From: Peribacillus butanolivorans
GTDB lineage: Bacteria; Bacillota; Bacilli; Bacillales; DSM-1321
Assembly: GCF_001273755.1 (NCBI RefSeq)
Contig: NZ_LGYA01000001.1
Span: forward strand, 1,589,669-1,651,321
Direction: 5' to 3'
DNA length: 61,653 nucleotides
A model generated the notes under the pieces. That model was not told the DNA's origin, did no database searches, and worked only from the letters and a program-made list of their open reading frames with translations. Shown here piece after piece: positions 37,281-47,120 of this stretch (within the stretch, counting starts at the first letter, position 1; every line of letters starts with the position of its first letter). The translations under genes and the position numbers were made by a program.

Positions 37281-37928
37281 TTGAACATTTTAATTGCCGA
37301 TGATGAGAAGCAAATGACAATCATCTTAAAGACATATTTTGAGAAAGAGGGATTCACTGTTTTTGCCGCCAATGATGGAGAAGAAGCGCTCGACCTTTTT
37401 TTCTCCGAGAAAGTCGATCTTGCGGTGTTGGATTGGATGATGCCGAAGATGAGCGGCATAGAGGTTTGTCAAGAAATCAAGAAAACAAGTTTGGCAAAGG
37501 TTGTTATGCTAACAGCGAGGTCTTCTAACGATGATGAATTCAGTGCTTTGGATATTGGAGCGGATGAATATCTCAGAAAACCATTCGATCCCCGTATTTT
37601 GATTCTTAGAGTCAAGAAAATATTACGTATGGAGAAGTTGATCGAAATAAGGAATTTAAAGATAGATTTACAAAGGCAGAAAGTCTTTAGGGAGGGGGAA
37701 GAATTGACTCTTTATAAAAAAGAGTTTGATTTACTGCGATACTTATACGAAAACAAAGGACAGGTTTTGTCTAGGGAAGTTTTGTTACCGTCAGTCTGGG
37801 GCATGGATTATGTCGGCGAAGAAAGGACGGTTGATACTCACATCAATAGGTTGCGTGACAAAATTGGAGCGGAGCATATTATCACCCACAGAGGAACAGG
37901 ATATAGTTTTTATGATAAAAATGAATAA
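37281..37928 (+). CDS. OmpR-family response regulator
   Basis: A 215-residue two-component regulator. The receiver domain (residues 1-115) has acidic D7/D8, phosphoacceptor D51 (LDWMMPKMSG), T78 (MLTAR) and K100 (LRKPFDP). The winged helix DNA-binding domain (about 125-213) ends RTVDTHINRLRDKIG and RGTGYSF. The start is TTG 37281 with AAAGGAG at eight bases; the GTG at 37257 lies before that site. The next gene is its kinase, overlapping by up to 17 bases. Confidence 0.94.
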   Translation: MNILIADDEKQMTIILKTYFEKEGFTVFAANDGEEALDLFFSEKVDLAVLDWMMPKMSGIEVCQEIKKTSLAKVVMLTARSSNDDEFSALDIGADEYLRKPFDPRILILRVKKILRMEKLIEIRNLKIDLQRQKVFREGEELTLYKKEFDLLRYLYENKGQVLSREVLLPSVWGMDYVGEERTVDTHINRLRDKIGAEHIITHRGTGYSFYDKNE

Positions 37929-39309
37929 AATAAGCAAGAAACTATTAATGATGGTAAGCATCATTATGCTGTTAGTCTTCGGTATATCTTATTTATTGAA
38001 TAATTATTTCTCGTCTGATTATTACTTGTATAAAATGAAACAAAGGCTCACCTCCATTTATTTTGAAGTGCAGAACTTGAGTATAGAAGAATTAGTAGAA
38101 GCAGAACAAAGAATTGAGAACAATAATAACGTTACAATTGTAATGGTTGAGAATCATGGTAGCACGGAAGCGATCAATGATAATGTTCAATTTGCTTTGT
38201 TTAAGGATAAAGTCGTACTGAATAAATTTTGGATTACAGATGAGACTTTACAAAAAGTAGCTAAAGGGCAAACGGTCAAACTGTTATTCAATCAAGGGAA
38301 ACTGAAGTCCAGCTTATTAACAGTATTATATGAGCAGGAGAATCAGTTGATCTTGCTAGGAACAGTGGTTGTGCATAATACGGATGCTTTACAAATTGTA
38401 AATCAATTGAATTTATATTCCATTCTACTAGGCATTATCATTAGTTTATTGTTGGTCGCATATTTCTCTCAAAAAATTATTACACCATTAGAGAAATTAA
38501 AGAGTGTAGCGAAGGACATTTCCAATCTGAATTTTAAACAAGTCGAGATTAAATCAGGTGATGAAATTGAGGAATTGTCTTATAGCATTAATGAGATGAG
38601 TAATCGCTTGAAAAATGCCCATTCTGAGCTAGTAAAGAAAAACCAAAGCTTGAACACGTTGATATCTAGTATATCGCACGAAGTAAAAACACCGTTATCA
38701 TTAATACAAGCCTATACGATTGGGATACAAGATGGGTTAGATGATGGAACATATACGGATGTCATTCTGGAACAAGTAACATATACCTCTGAAATGGTCG
38801 ATTATTTAATAAAACTGTCTAAAGTGCAAGCGATGAAAGTGAACAAATCAAAGTTTGATTTAAGAGAGCTTCTTCAAAAAGTTATAGCCCAATATAAAAT
38901 TACTTTACAGAACAATCATTTACATGTAAGGAGCAATCTTGATTCAATTGAGAATTTTAGTATTGAAGAAGATTTGAGTCAAATGGAGATCGTATTTCAT
39001 AATTTGATTAGCAACGCTATCAAGTACGGCGAAGAAGACTATTTCGAAATATTACTAACGAATGATAGAGATAACGAATTAAAATGTACAATCAAAAATA
39101 AGACAACCCGTGTACAGCAAGAGCATTTAACTCAAATTTGGGATTCTTTCTATGTGATAGAAGAATCGAGAAACAAAACATTCTCAGGAACAGGACTAGG
39201 CCTATCTATTGTGGCTACTATTTTAGATGAAAATGAATTGTCGTATGAAGTGAAGCTAGAGGATTCGTATATTAGTTTTAGTATATGGTTTCATTTGAAT
39301 TTAGCTTGA
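37912..39309 (+). CDS. Sensor histidine kinase
   Basis: About 465 residues. TM1 near 10-28 (LLMMVSIIMLLVFGISYLL), an extracellular sensor of about 125 residues, TM2 near 165-185 (LYSILLGIIISLLLVAYF), HAMP (ITPLEKLKSVAKDISNLNF), dimerisation domain with phospho-His about 256 (SSISHEVKTPLSLI), and the ATPase with NLISNAIKYGEE and GTGLGLSIVA. It overlaps the end of the regulator gene; start 37912 or 37921. The neighbouring GH73 gene suggests sensing of the cell wall or its antibiotics, by inference. Confidence 0.93.
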   Translation: MIKMNKISKKLLMMVSIIMLLVFGISYLLNNYFSSDYYLYKMKQRLTSIYFEVQNLSIEELVEAEQRIENNNNVTIVMVENHGSTEAINDNVQFALFKDKVVLNKFWITDETLQKVAKGQTVKLLFNQGKLKSSLLTVLYEQENQLILLGTVVVHNTDALQIVNQLNLYSILLGIIISLLLVAYFSQKIITPLEKLKSVAKDISNLNFKQVEIKSGDEIEELSYSINEMSNRLKNAHSELVKKNQSLNTLISSISHEVKTPLSLIQAYTIGIQDGLDDGTYTDVILEQVTYTSEMVDYLIKLSKVQAMKVNKSKFDLRELLQKVIAQYKITLQNNHLHVRSNLDSIENFSIEEDLSQMEIVFHNLISNAIKYGEEDYFEILLTNDRDNELKCTIKNKTTRVQQEHLTQIWDSFYVIEESRNKTFSGTGLGLSIVATILDENELSYEVKLEDSYISFSIWFHLNLA

Positions 39310-39339
39310 AAGCATCACCTTTTTAGGGATGCTTTTTTT
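39309..39339 (+). terminator. Terminator after the histidine kinase gene
   Basis: AAAGCATC and GGATGCTTT pair around ACCTTTTTAG, followed by a T-run. Confidence 0.75.
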
Positions 39340-39446
39340 GTTTGTTATATTGCTGTGACATAAGGAAGTTATGATAATGAATGAAAGAAGAATGCAGCAT
39401 TAAATAACAAATATATAAATGATGTTAAATGGGAAGGAGAGACAAG

Positions 39447-40325
39447 ATGGAAAACGGAAAAGTAGCATTTGTGGCAAGTATCTTACTAGTGGCGTTGATT
39501 TACTTCGCGTCTGTTAAAGAGATTGCTATTCCAATAGAGAAAATCAAAGAAATTCAAATGATTGTCGATGAAACAAGCCATGGGAAAGTACAAGTAGATT
39601 GGCGAAACGTAGCCGCGGTCGTACATACTGAATATGGTCTTAATTCTGTATCTAAAAATGAAATAAAAAGCATTACAGCTCGTTTTATAGGAAAAAGGGA
39701 GAATGACTATATATTAAAGGATATGCAACAAGTGACCAAGGATATGAAATACAATCAAAAGCAAAAAAAGCGTGTTGGTTCGTTCCTGAAGCAATTATCT
39801 AGTGAAGGGGACATAGCAGCGAAAAACAATAACAATAGTATGCAACGATATTTTATCGAGAGTATTGAAGAGGCAGCGATCTCTAATTATAAAGCGTACA
39901 AAATCCTGCCTTCTATTACAATCGCACAAGCTATACTGGAATCGAATTGGGGAAGGTCACAATTATCAACGAAGTATCATAATTTTTTTGGAATCAAAAG
40001 CTATAATTGGAACGAGAAAACAGCGAATTTAAGTACGAATGAGTTTTATAATCAGACCATTAAAGATGATTTCAGGGTGTATGAGGATGTATATGAATCA
40101 GTAGAAGATCATGGTTTATTCTTATCTGAAAATCCTCGTTACAGAAAGCATGGATTGTTTTCTTCCAACACATATATGGAGCAGGCTCTGGCATTACAAG
40201 AAGCTGGGTACAGTACGATAGAAAATGAAGAAGGTGAGAGAATATATAGTAAGCAATTAATAGAATTAATTCAGCAGTATCAGTTACAGTTGATCGATAG
40301 TAATGTTCAGCTTAAATATGCATGA
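39447..40325 (+). CDS. GH73 endo-beta-N-acetylglucosaminidase, membrane-anchored
   Basis: A 292-residue wall hydrolase. The N-terminal hydrophobic segment (residues 5-20) is a signal or anchor. The glucosaminidase domain (about 130-290) shows ILPSITIAQAILESNWGRSQ with catalytic Glu about 165, NFFGIKSYNW, and FRVYEDVYESVEDHGLFL, as in FlgJ/LytG-type enzymes. ATG 39447 follows GAAGGAGAG. It lies 137 bases after the kinase gene beyond a terminator, so it is separately transcribed and may be a target of that system. Confidence 0.9.
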   Translation: MENGKVAFVASILLVALIYFASVKEIAIPIEKIKEIQMIVDETSHGKVQVDWRNVAAVVHTEYGLNSVSKNEIKSITARFIGKRENDYILKDMQQVTKDMKYNQKQKKRVGSFLKQLSSEGDIAAKNNNNSMQRYFIESIEEAAISNYKAYKILPSITIAQAILESNWGRSQLSTKYHNFFGIKSYNWNEKTANLSTNEFYNQTIKDDFRVYEDVYESVEDHGLFLSENPRYRKHGLFSSNTYMEQALALQEAGYSTIENEEGERIYSKQLIELIQQYQLQLIDSNVQLKYA

Positions 40326-40520
40326 TTTCTTCTTTACGTAGAAATGGGTGAGTTGGATATTATCCCCTATAGGTAGATAGTGTAAAAAGACCATAAAAAA
40401 AGATGTAGGTTTTCAGTTACCTATAGAATTATGTAGTTTATGTTAATATCTTCTAGACATATTTTACAATTCCTTGTTTAATTTTAAATGACTTTATTGT
40501 AAATGAAACATTTTTATTGT

Positions 40521-40585
40521 CACTATACAAAAGGGAGTTGCTTTGACAGCTCTTTTTCTTATGGTGCTAAACCAGCTAATAGTTT
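40521..40585 (+). repeat. Dispersed repeat lacking the left motif
   Basis: ATACAAAAGGGAGTTGC, hairpin GAGTTGCTTTGACAGCTC with T5, then CTTATGGTGCTAAACCAGC. The stem is intact and the right motif has drifted. Confidence 0.6.
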
Positions 40586-40796
40586 GTCAACATTTTTCAA
40601 TGAACACTTAAAATATTTCATGCTATTTAGTTATACTTTTAAACTAGGCTAGATCTTGGAAAGTCGCTTATTTAAAGGGCTTTCCTTCTTCACGTTTCTT
40701 ATCATAGAACTCTCGTAATCCCTTGTTCCGAGGGATGATATCATCTTTCGTTCTCTTCTTGCAACAATCACGAATGGTACAACGAACTGCCATAAA

Positions 40797-41251
40797 ATGA
40801 AAATACACTATTTTGTTGTTTTAGTTTTATCCTCAGTTTTATTGTTAGGGTGTACTTCGAAGCAAAAGAATTACAATGTTGCGAAAGCAGAAGTACATAA
40901 AGGCCCAAAGGAAAAAAGTAATAAATCAAATTCTTGTTCTAAAATTATTTCACCTAACAACAATTCAAAATAAACACCATCATTCACTGTAAATGAAAAA
41001 TAAAAGATGTAATAAGGCTATATGAAATAAGGGGTGAAAATCGGAAATTTGATTTTTTCGAAAAACCTTTGTTGGAATGGCTTTTTTGGACAATGGATGA
41101 ACAGCTTCCGCCAGGCGAGTTAAAAGTAAAAGCAGTTCAAGATGAAAGTGGTAAGAGTATAACAGCAAAAGGAGAGATAGTAAAAGAAGAGACACCTATA
41201 AAAGAATTATCTAAAGATTATATCCAAAAGCCAGTTACTTTAATAAAATAG
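40797..41251 (+). pseudogene. Broken small lipoprotein gene
   Basis: ATG 40797 opens MKIHYFVVLVLSSVLLLGCT, a lipoprotein signal (lipobox LLLGC), and the frame stops at 40973 after 58 residues. From about 41000 a second frame, YEIRGENRKFDFFEKPLLEW, LFWTMDEQLPPGELKVKAVQ, continues to 41251. The composition and the LPPGELKVKAV pattern suggest both pieces belonged to one secreted lipoprotein. The first part could still make a tiny lipoprotein. The gap at 40586-40796 shows nothing. Confidence 0.5.
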
Positions 41252-41261
41252 TGAAAATATG

Positions 41262-41290
41262 TTGACGAATGGTATGTATCCGCTTACAAT
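41262..41290 (+). promoter_or_regulatory. hut promoter with overlapping cre site
   Basis: TTGACG at 41262-41267, 17 bases, TACAAT at 41285-41290. A catabolite-responsive element TGTATCCGCTTACA (41275-41288) overlaps the -10 box and matches the CcpA consensus TGWAANCGNTNWCA at all but one position. Glucose repression of the hut genes is predicted. Confidence 0.8.
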
Positions 41291-41337
41291 GATATTTAGT
41301 TATTAGTATATTTAGAAAATTAAAAAGAATTCTCAGC

Positions 41338-41778
41338 ATGACAATGGTATTCGACAAAAGAATCGGGTTTCATGCATCATGTACGGATTAGCGGGAGAAG
41401 TCTTATTAACAAGCGATCTAAAACGAATGAATTGGCCTTATGGAAAAGGAAAAGTCGGTTCAATGGAGTAGCAAAAAATAGTAGTGGCCATTGAGACGTC
41501 AGCAATAAGACTGGGATTAGTCAATCCCGATATTTATCGTGATATGCATGTGCTGTATCTTGCGATTATCGAAGCACTGCATGGAGTGACACGCGGCGAA
41601 GTCGAGCTTGGCGGTCTTTTGAGGACGGCGGGACTTCGGTTTGCTTATCGTTCGAGGCAGGCCGTTTAAAAACGGGGACGAAGGTGAATGGATTGCTGTC
41701 GCCGTGTATGGAACGATTGGAGCACAAGTTCGGGGATTTGAACATGAACCGGTTAGCTTGAGAATTAACCACATTTAA
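41338..41778 (+). pseudogene. hutP: hutP, broken (hut antiterminator)
   Basis: HutP binds histidine and Mg2+ and then the hut leader RNA to prevent termination. Pieces in order: MTMVFDKRIG from ATG 41338; after a frame change LLTSDLKRMN, GKGKVGSME; a TAG at 41469-41471; [48 protein letters not shown]; a second frameshift near 41649; then [34 protein letters not shown]. These match B. subtilis HutP along its length. With one stop and two frameshifts no full protein is made. It sits exactly where hutP belongs, between the hut promoter and hutH. Confidence 0.88.
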
Positions 41779-41786
41779 ATAATTTA

Positions 41787-41861
41787 AAGCCTATAGTTAT
41801 TTAGTGAAATAGGGGGCTGTATTGACGACTGGATAAGTCTGTCAATATAGCCTCCTTTTTG
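41787..41861 (+). promoter_or_regulatory. hut leader: HutP-type NAG motifs and terminator
   Basis: Four NAG triplets (AAG 41787, TAG 41794, TAG 41802, TAG 41810) are spaced seven to eight bases apart, like HutP RNA sites. They run straight into a terminator: GGGGCTGTATTGACGAC pairs with GTCTGTCAATATAGCCTCC (41812-41861), then T5. In B. subtilis HutP binding here lets RNA polymerase continue into hutH. Confidence 0.8.
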
Positions 41862-41894
41862 TTTGTTTTAAAAAAAGAATAAGGGGTGTAGGAA

Positions 41895-43412
41895 ATGATT
41901 ATGTTAACGGGCCAATCTTTAACAATTGAAGAGGCGAAAAAAGTATTGTATGGTAATGCGTTTGTCACGGCTTCAGCCGATAGTGTTAAGAAAGTGGAAA
42001 AAAGTAGGGAAGCTGTTGAAAATATCGTGAAACAAAAGAAAGTAGTCTATGGTATTACAACCGGTTTTGGAAAATTCAGCGATGTGTTGATTGATGCAGG
42101 TGACGTAGAGCAGCTGCAGTGGAATTTGATTCATTCCCATGCATGCGGAGTAGGAGAACCGTTTCCTGAATTGGTTTCAAGAGCTATGGTTCTTCTCCGC
42201 GCCAACGCGCTATTAAAAGGGTTTTCCGGCGTTCGTCCTGTTGTCATTGAGCGTTTGCTTGAGCTTTTGAATGCGCATATCCATCCGGTCATCCCTCAGC
42301 AAGGCTCGCTAGGGGCGAGTGGGGACTTGGCGCCTCTTTCTCATTTGGCACTTGTATTGATGGGAGAGGGCGAAGTGTTCTATAAAGGGGAGCGAATGGA
42401 GGCCATCATAGCTTTATCGAAAGAAGGCATTCTTCCGCTGACACTTAAAGCAAAAGAAGGTCTTGCTTTGATTAACGGAACGCAGGCCATGACGGGAATG
42501 GGACTCGTCAATTACATCGAAGCTGAACAGCTGGCCCATCAAACTGAGGCGATTGCTTCAATGACGTTAGAAGGGTTACGCGGCATTGAAGACGCCTTTG
42601 ATCCGGATGTTCATCTAGCTCGCGGTTACCGCCAGCAATCAGAGGTCGCGGAACGGATCCGCCGCATGATCAACGGTAGCCAGCTCATCACCAAGCAAGG
42701 GGAACTACGGGTACAGGATGCGTATTCTCTCCGCTGCATCCCGCAAGTGCATGGGGCATCATGGCAAACTCTCGATTATGTAAAAGAAAAATTGGAAATC
42801 GAAATGAATGCTGCAACGGATAATCCGCTTATTTTTGATGATGGTGAAAAGGTTATTTCAGGAGGCAACTTCCATGGTCAGCCGATTGCATTTGCGATGG
42901 ACTATATGAAAATCGCTGTGGCCGAGCTTGCGAATATTTCAGAGCGCCGTATTGAGCGACTCGTCAATCCTCAGCTGAATGATTTACCACCATTCTTAAG
43001 TCCGGAACCTGGCTTGCAGTCGGGAGCGATGATCATGCAATATTGTGCCGCTTCACTCGTCTCTGAAAATAAAACACTCGCACATCCTGCAAGTGTGGAT
43101 TCCATACCATCTTCAGCGAACCAAGAAGATCATGTAAGCATGGGAACGATTGGATCCCGACACGCCCATCAAATCATTCAAAACGTTCGTCGCGTTTTGG
43201 CGATTGAACTCATTTGTGCCTTGCAGGCGGTGGAATACCGTGGAACAGAAAAGATGGCTCCATTTACAAAAGAGTTGTATACGGAAGCAAGAAAGCTTAT
43301 TCCAAGCATTACACATGATCGTATCTTTTCAAAAGATATTGAAGCAGCGGCAAGCTGGTTACATCAAATCGATTGGAATTCATTTATTCATAGGAGCTTA
43401 CCCACCAAATAA
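41895..43412 (+). CDS. hutH: Histidine ammonia-lyase
   Basis: A 505-residue enzyme converting histidine to urocanate and ammonia. The self-forming MIO cofactor motif ASG is at residues 141-143 in [17 protein letters not shown]. Other signatures are [12 protein letters not shown] (near 52), NGTQAMTG (near 195), [20 protein letters not shown] (near 310-330) and QEDHVSMG (near 410). AAGGGGTG is upstream. The gene is full length and clean. The urocanase, imidazolonepropionase and formimidoylglutamase genes that normally follow are absent. Confidence 0.97.
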   Translation: MIMLTGQSLTIEEAKKVLYGNAFVTASADSVKKVEKSREAVENIVKQKKVVYGITTGFGKFSDVLIDAGDVEQLQWNLIHSHACGVGEPFPELVSRAMVLLRANALLKGFSGVRPVVIERLLELLNAHIHPVIPQQGSLGASGDLAPLSHLALVLMGEGEVFYKGERMEAIIALSKEGILPLTLKAKEGLALINGTQAMTGMGLVNYIEAEQLAHQTEAIASMTLEGLRGIEDAFDPDVHLARGYRQQSEVAERIRRMINGSQLITKQGELRVQDAYSLRCIPQVHGASWQTLDYVKEKLEIEMNAATDNPLIFDDGEKVISGGNFHGQPIAFAMDYMKIAVAELANISERRIERLVNPQLNDLPPFLSPEPGLQSGAMIMQYCAASLVSENKTLAHPASVDSIPSSANQEDHVSMGTIGSRHAHQIIQNVRRVLAIELICALQAVEYRGTEKMAPFTKELYTEARKLIPSITHDRIFSKDIEAAASWLHQIDWNSFIHRSLPTK

Positions 43413-43692
43413 TAGTATGTGAGGGAGTAACCGAATTTTAAAAATGCATGCGAAGCTTATTCTATAAAGGTTAGGCTAATAAGATCAAAAAGTAGTCCTT
43501 TACAGGGTTTTTATGTCAGCTAATCAAGTTGCGTAATGCTACACAGACCCCTATATTCCAAAAAAAAGTTAATAATATGTTTTAATAACGGCCGTGATAA
43601 AGAAAAATCGGAAGAATTAAACCTATTGATAGAGTGATTTCCTTTGCTTTATTGATTCAAGATAAAATTGCATTATTGGAGGGGAATCTAAT

Positions 43693-45183
43693 TTGGAAAA
43701 TCAGCAATTGCAACTGCCTGCTAAAAATGAACAAAACCAGCCGTCAAATACTTTACAAAGAAAACTAAAAGCGCGCCATCTAACGATGATTTCGTTGGGC
43801 GGTGCGATTGGAACAGGGCTTTTTCTCGGCAGCGGGCCGGCCATTGCCTCTGCAGGACCTGGAGGGGCTTTGGTCGCTTATGCCGTTATCGGTATAATGG
43901 TTTATTTTATTATGACAAGTCTAGGAGAACTAGCATCATTTATGCCAGTCAGCGGAGCTTTCAGTACCTACGCAACACGTTTTATTGATCCAGCACTTGG
44001 GTTTGCGCTTGGTTGGAATTATTGGTTTACTTGGGCGATGACGCTTGCCGCGGAACTATCTGCTGCAACGATGGTTATGAAGTTTTGGTTTCCTCACAGC
44101 CCGTCATTGTTATGGAGTTCTTTGTTTTTAGTTTTGATATTCTTGTTGAATTACGTATCCGTTAAAGGGTATGGAGAAGGGGAATATTGGTTTTCGCTCA
44201 TTAAAGTGGCGACCATCATCATTTTTATCGTTGTCGGTATATTGATGATATTCGGGATTATGAATGGAGAGGCGATTGGTTTTAAAAACTTCACAGTTGG
44301 CGACGCTCCGTTTGCCGGTGGTTTTTTAGCAACATTGGGTATTTTCATAGCTGCTGGTTTTTCTTTTCAAGGGACAGAAATAGTTGGTGTTGCAGCCGGC
44401 GAGAGTGAAGATCCGGCAAAAAATGTTCCACGTGCAGTTCGCAGCATCTTTTGGAGGATTTTCCTATTTTACATCCTAGCGATATTTGTTATTGGGTTGA
44501 TAGTTCCTTATACGAATAGCAGTCTGCAGGGACATACGATCATGGTTAGTCCGTTTACGATGGTGTTTGAAAAAGTGGGACTGGCATTTGCTGCTTCCGT
44601 GATGAATGCTATCATTTTAACAGCCGTACTATCCGCAGGTAATTCGAGTCTTTACGTGACAAGCCGAATGTTGTACTCAATGGCAAATGAAGGGCTGGCA
44701 CCGCGTATTTTTGGGAAGCTCAACAAACGCGGGGTTCCCATTTGGGGACTGGTTGTAACTTCACTTGTAGGGATGTTGGCATTTTTTGCTTCCATTTTCG
44801 GTGATGGAGTAATATATATTTGGCTGATGAATGCAGTTGGAGTCACTGGATTTATATTTTGGCTGGGTATAGCTGCCAGTCATTACCGGTTTAGAAAAGC
44901 ATACATTGCTCAAGGTTTTTCACTGGAAGATCTTCCTTATCTTTCAAAATGGTTTCCTTTCGGACCGATATTTTCATTTATCCTTTGTTTTTCGGTTTTA
45001 TTGGCGCAAAACTATCAAGCCTTTATCGGAGATCACATTGAGTGGGCGAGTGTAATTGCTAGCTATCTTGGTATCCCATTATTTTTGGTGATGTGGCTTG
45101 GCTATAAATTTATTAAGAAAACTAAAGTAATTCCGTTAGAAGAATGTCAAATTGATTTCGATGAACACAGGAATGCAAAATAG
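43693..45183 (+). CDS. Amino acid permease, APC superfamily (likely histidine or related)
   Basis: A 496-residue carrier with about 12 helices. The N-terminal LKARHLTMISLGGAIGTGLF and FSFQGTEIVGVAAGESEDPA are diagnostic of the AAT-type permeases of LysP, HutT and ProY character. It starts at TTG 43693 with GGAGGGG upstream. Its position 280 bases after hutH suggests a histidine permease, in the place where other Bacillus operons have hutM, though it could carry another amino acid. The 280-base gap has no gene. Confidence 0.92.
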   Translation: MENQQLQLPAKNEQNQPSNTLQRKLKARHLTMISLGGAIGTGLFLGSGPAIASAGPGGALVAYAVIGIMVYFIMTSLGELASFMPVSGAFSTYATRFIDPALGFALGWNYWFTWAMTLAAELSAATMVMKFWFPHSPSLLWSSLFLVLIFLLNYVSVKGYGEGEYWFSLIKVATIIIFIVVGILMIFGIMNGEAIGFKNFTVGDAPFAGGFLATLGIFIAAGFSFQGTEIVGVAAGESEDPAKNVPRAVRSIFWRIFLFYILAIFVIGLIVPYTNSSLQGHTIMVSPFTMVFEKVGLAFAASVMNAIILTAVLSAGNSSLYVTSRMLYSMANEGLAPRIFGKLNKRGVPIWGLVVTSLVGMLAFFASIFGDGVIYIWLMNAVGVTGFIFWLGIAASHYRFRKAYIAQGFSLEDLPYLSKWFPFGPIFSFILCFSVLLAQNYQAFIGDHIEWASVIASYLGIPLFLVMWLGYKFIKKTKVIPLEECQIDFDEHRNAK

Positions 45184-45330
45184 ACATAAGATCCCTTTTA
45201 ACAATTTATTCGAATTAATTATTAAATAAATATAACTTTCGTTGTTAAGAAAAGTTTCCGATGATTTATACTATTTGATGCTTTCAAATACAAATCATTT
45301 ACTTTTTGGCTTTTAAAAAGTGCAAGAGTC

Positions 45331-45385
45331 TACAAAAGGGCTGCTGATGCAGTCCTTTTTTTGTATAGCTAAATGGGGAGGAAAG
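45331..45385 (+). repeat. Dispersed repeat, hairpin part
   Basis: TACAAAAGGGCTGCTGATGC, hairpin GGGCTGC-TGAT-GCAGTCC with T7, then GTATAGCTAAATGGGGAGG. The stem has changed on both arms but still pairs. It follows the permease gene by 150 bases and probably ends its transcript. Confidence 0.6.
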
Positions 45386-45764
45386 TTCCTAAATATTATA
45401 TACATAAAAAAAATCGAGGAGGTTTACTAATATAAAAATATAAAGGAGACTCATTTATCTGGACAGCTTTTATAAACACCATGCAAATTGATTTAAGTGA
45501 TTTATTCCGTGGATACAGAACATTAACAAAAAAGTGAGCAGGTTTAAAATCAAGGATGTGAAAAGGTATCTACTTTAGTGACAGTTATAATTCAAATTGT
45601 TGTAGTGGGTTTTTCAAACTATTTTTCAATCCATGTTTTTAACCTTTGGCAAAAAGTTTTTAACAATAATGATAAAGTTTTAGAAAAAATAGAAGCAAAA
45701 GAACAGTAATAATAAAAAGTGACATTGACTCAAACAATTCAGCTATAAAAACAAAAGAATTTGA

Positions 45765-45860
45765 AATAAGAGTGGAGGAGTTGCTGAGGCAACCAATTCT
45801 TATGGAGGTGCAGGATAGTTAAAGCGTGCTGTTTGACCTTTTTTAACAAATGGGCGAGAT
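45765..45860 (+). repeat. Dispersed repeat with right end
   Basis: ATAAGAGTGGAGGAGTTGCT, hairpin GGTTGCC-like (GTTGCTGAGGCAAC), then TTATGGAGGTGCAGGATAG, AAAGCGTGCTGTTTGACC, AACAAATGGGCGAGATT. It preserves the far right portion seen in the copy at 52328. The T-tract is lost. Confidence 0.65.
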
Positions 45861-46064
45861 TTTAAAAATGGTAGGAATTCTTTCTTAGTCTCTTCACACA
45901 TATAAACATATATTTACCTTTGTTATCATAAAGCTTTATAAAAAAAGAATGAAATACAAATAAAGGGAAAAGGTACATTGATATCGTATAAAACATATGT
46001 AATTCGTTTTTTTACTAACTAGTCATTTGTTGCTTAAGCAACATCATTAATAGGAGTGAAGATA

Positions 46065-47069
46065 ATGGAAGCGGCGGTAGAAAGTATTTTTACAAATGAA
46101 ATGGTGGAATTGGCCGGGCGTTTTTTTCAAGTGAGTGCAGAGAGTCCAGTAAAACTTGGGGATGCAGAAAACTATGTATTTGAGGTTTACCGGGATGGAA
46201 CACCATTCATCTTGAGATTGACACATCAATCACATCGTACAAAAGAGCAAGTGCTTGCTGAGTTAAAGTGGATTGAATATTTACAAAATAATGGAAGTAA
46301 TATTCCGAAAGTTATTCCTTCAACAGAAAATAACTTAGTTGAAATTGTTACGGGTCTTGATGGGACAAATTTTTATTGTTGTCTGTTTGAAAAAGCACCT
46401 GGAGCAAGGATGAAAGTAACTGATGAAAATTTTAACGAACATTTATTTTTTGAATGGGGGAAAACAATAGGCCAACTACATAAAAAAACAAAAAGTTACA
46501 AGCCTGGAACAGAATATAAAAGATTGAATTGGTATGAAGAAGAATTATTGAATGCAACACTCTATCATGTTGATGTTCCAGAGCATGTGATACACCAACA
46601 AGAATTAATTATTAAGAAATTAAATGCTCTTCCAGTTCATCAAGATAACTTTGGATTGATTCATTCTGATATTCATCACGGCAATTTCCATTATCATGAA
46701 GGTGAGATTTTTGTTTTTGACTTTGATGACTGTTCTAATCACTGGTTTGCAAGCGATTTGGCAATACCTCTGTATTATTTTATGTGGAGCTTAGAACGTG
46801 AGGGCGTAAATGACCTCGATGGATATGCTACCGAATTTATGAGGGAATTCATAAAAGGATATGAGACAGAAAATCACCTTGCACCTGAAGATTATGAAAC
46901 AATACCTCTATTTTTAAAGTTAAGAGATCTAACTTTATATAGTTTTTTCTATAAAAAGTACGATTTAAAGAATACAGATAGTCAATTAAACAAAACAGTT
47001 CAAAAAATTGAACGGAGAATAAAAGAAAGTCGTCCTATTGTTCACTTCGATTCGAACGTGATTTTTTAA
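46065..47069 (+). CDS. APH-type phosphotransferase family protein
   Basis: A 334-residue kinase-fold protein. The catalytic loop is LIHSDIHHGNFHYH (His-x-Asp with Asn) and the metal Asp is in VFDFDDCSNHW. These are shared with homoserine/choline kinases and aminoglycoside phosphotransferases. The substrate is unknown; chromosomal Bacillus members are mostly not resistance genes. The GTG at 46056 lies in the ribosome site AGGAGTG, so ATG 46065 is chosen. No paired gene is clear. Confidence 0.88.
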   Translation: MEAAVESIFTNEMVELAGRFFQVSAESPVKLGDAENYVFEVYRDGTPFILRLTHQSHRTKEQVLAELKWIEYLQNNGSNIPKVIPSTENNLVEIVTGLDGTNFYCCLFEKAPGARMKVTDENFNEHLFFEWGKTIGQLHKKTKSYKPGTEYKRLNWYEEELLNATLYHVDVPEHVIHQQELIIKKLNALPVHQDNFGLIHSDIHHGNFHYHEGEIFVFDFDDCSNHWFASDLAIPLYYFMWSLEREGVNDLDGYATEFMREFIKGYETENHLAPEDYETIPLFLKLRDLTLYSFFYKKYDLKNTDSQLNKTVQKIERRIKESRPIVHFDSNVIF

Positions 47070-47120
47070 GAGATTGATGGTTCGCATGGAACAAATAGGA
47101 ATAGTTAGGTAGGGGAAATT

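Larger units (their letters stand above)
45184..46064. other. Gene-free region with two repeats and small frames
   Basis: It holds two dispersed repeats (listed separately). Between them AAAGGAGA at 45442 precedes short frames (a basic stretch ending RGYRTLTKK, and VVGFSNYFSIHVFNLWQKVF, then NNNDKVLEKIEAKEQ up to 45708) that may be pieces of a small membrane protein with a frameshift. A perfect dyad GTTGCTTAAGCAAC at 46029-46042 lies 20 bases before the next gene. Confidence 0.45.

Noticed and set aside
37726..37911. Upstream extension of the histidine kinase frame
   Set aside because: It lies inside the response regulator gene in another frame; the normal kinase N-terminus begins at 37912 or 37921.
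46029..46042. Dyad GTTGCTTAAGCAAC before the phosphotransferase gene
   Set aside because: Reported only as part of the region; a single 14-base dyad with no partner or known regulator is not enough for an operator call.
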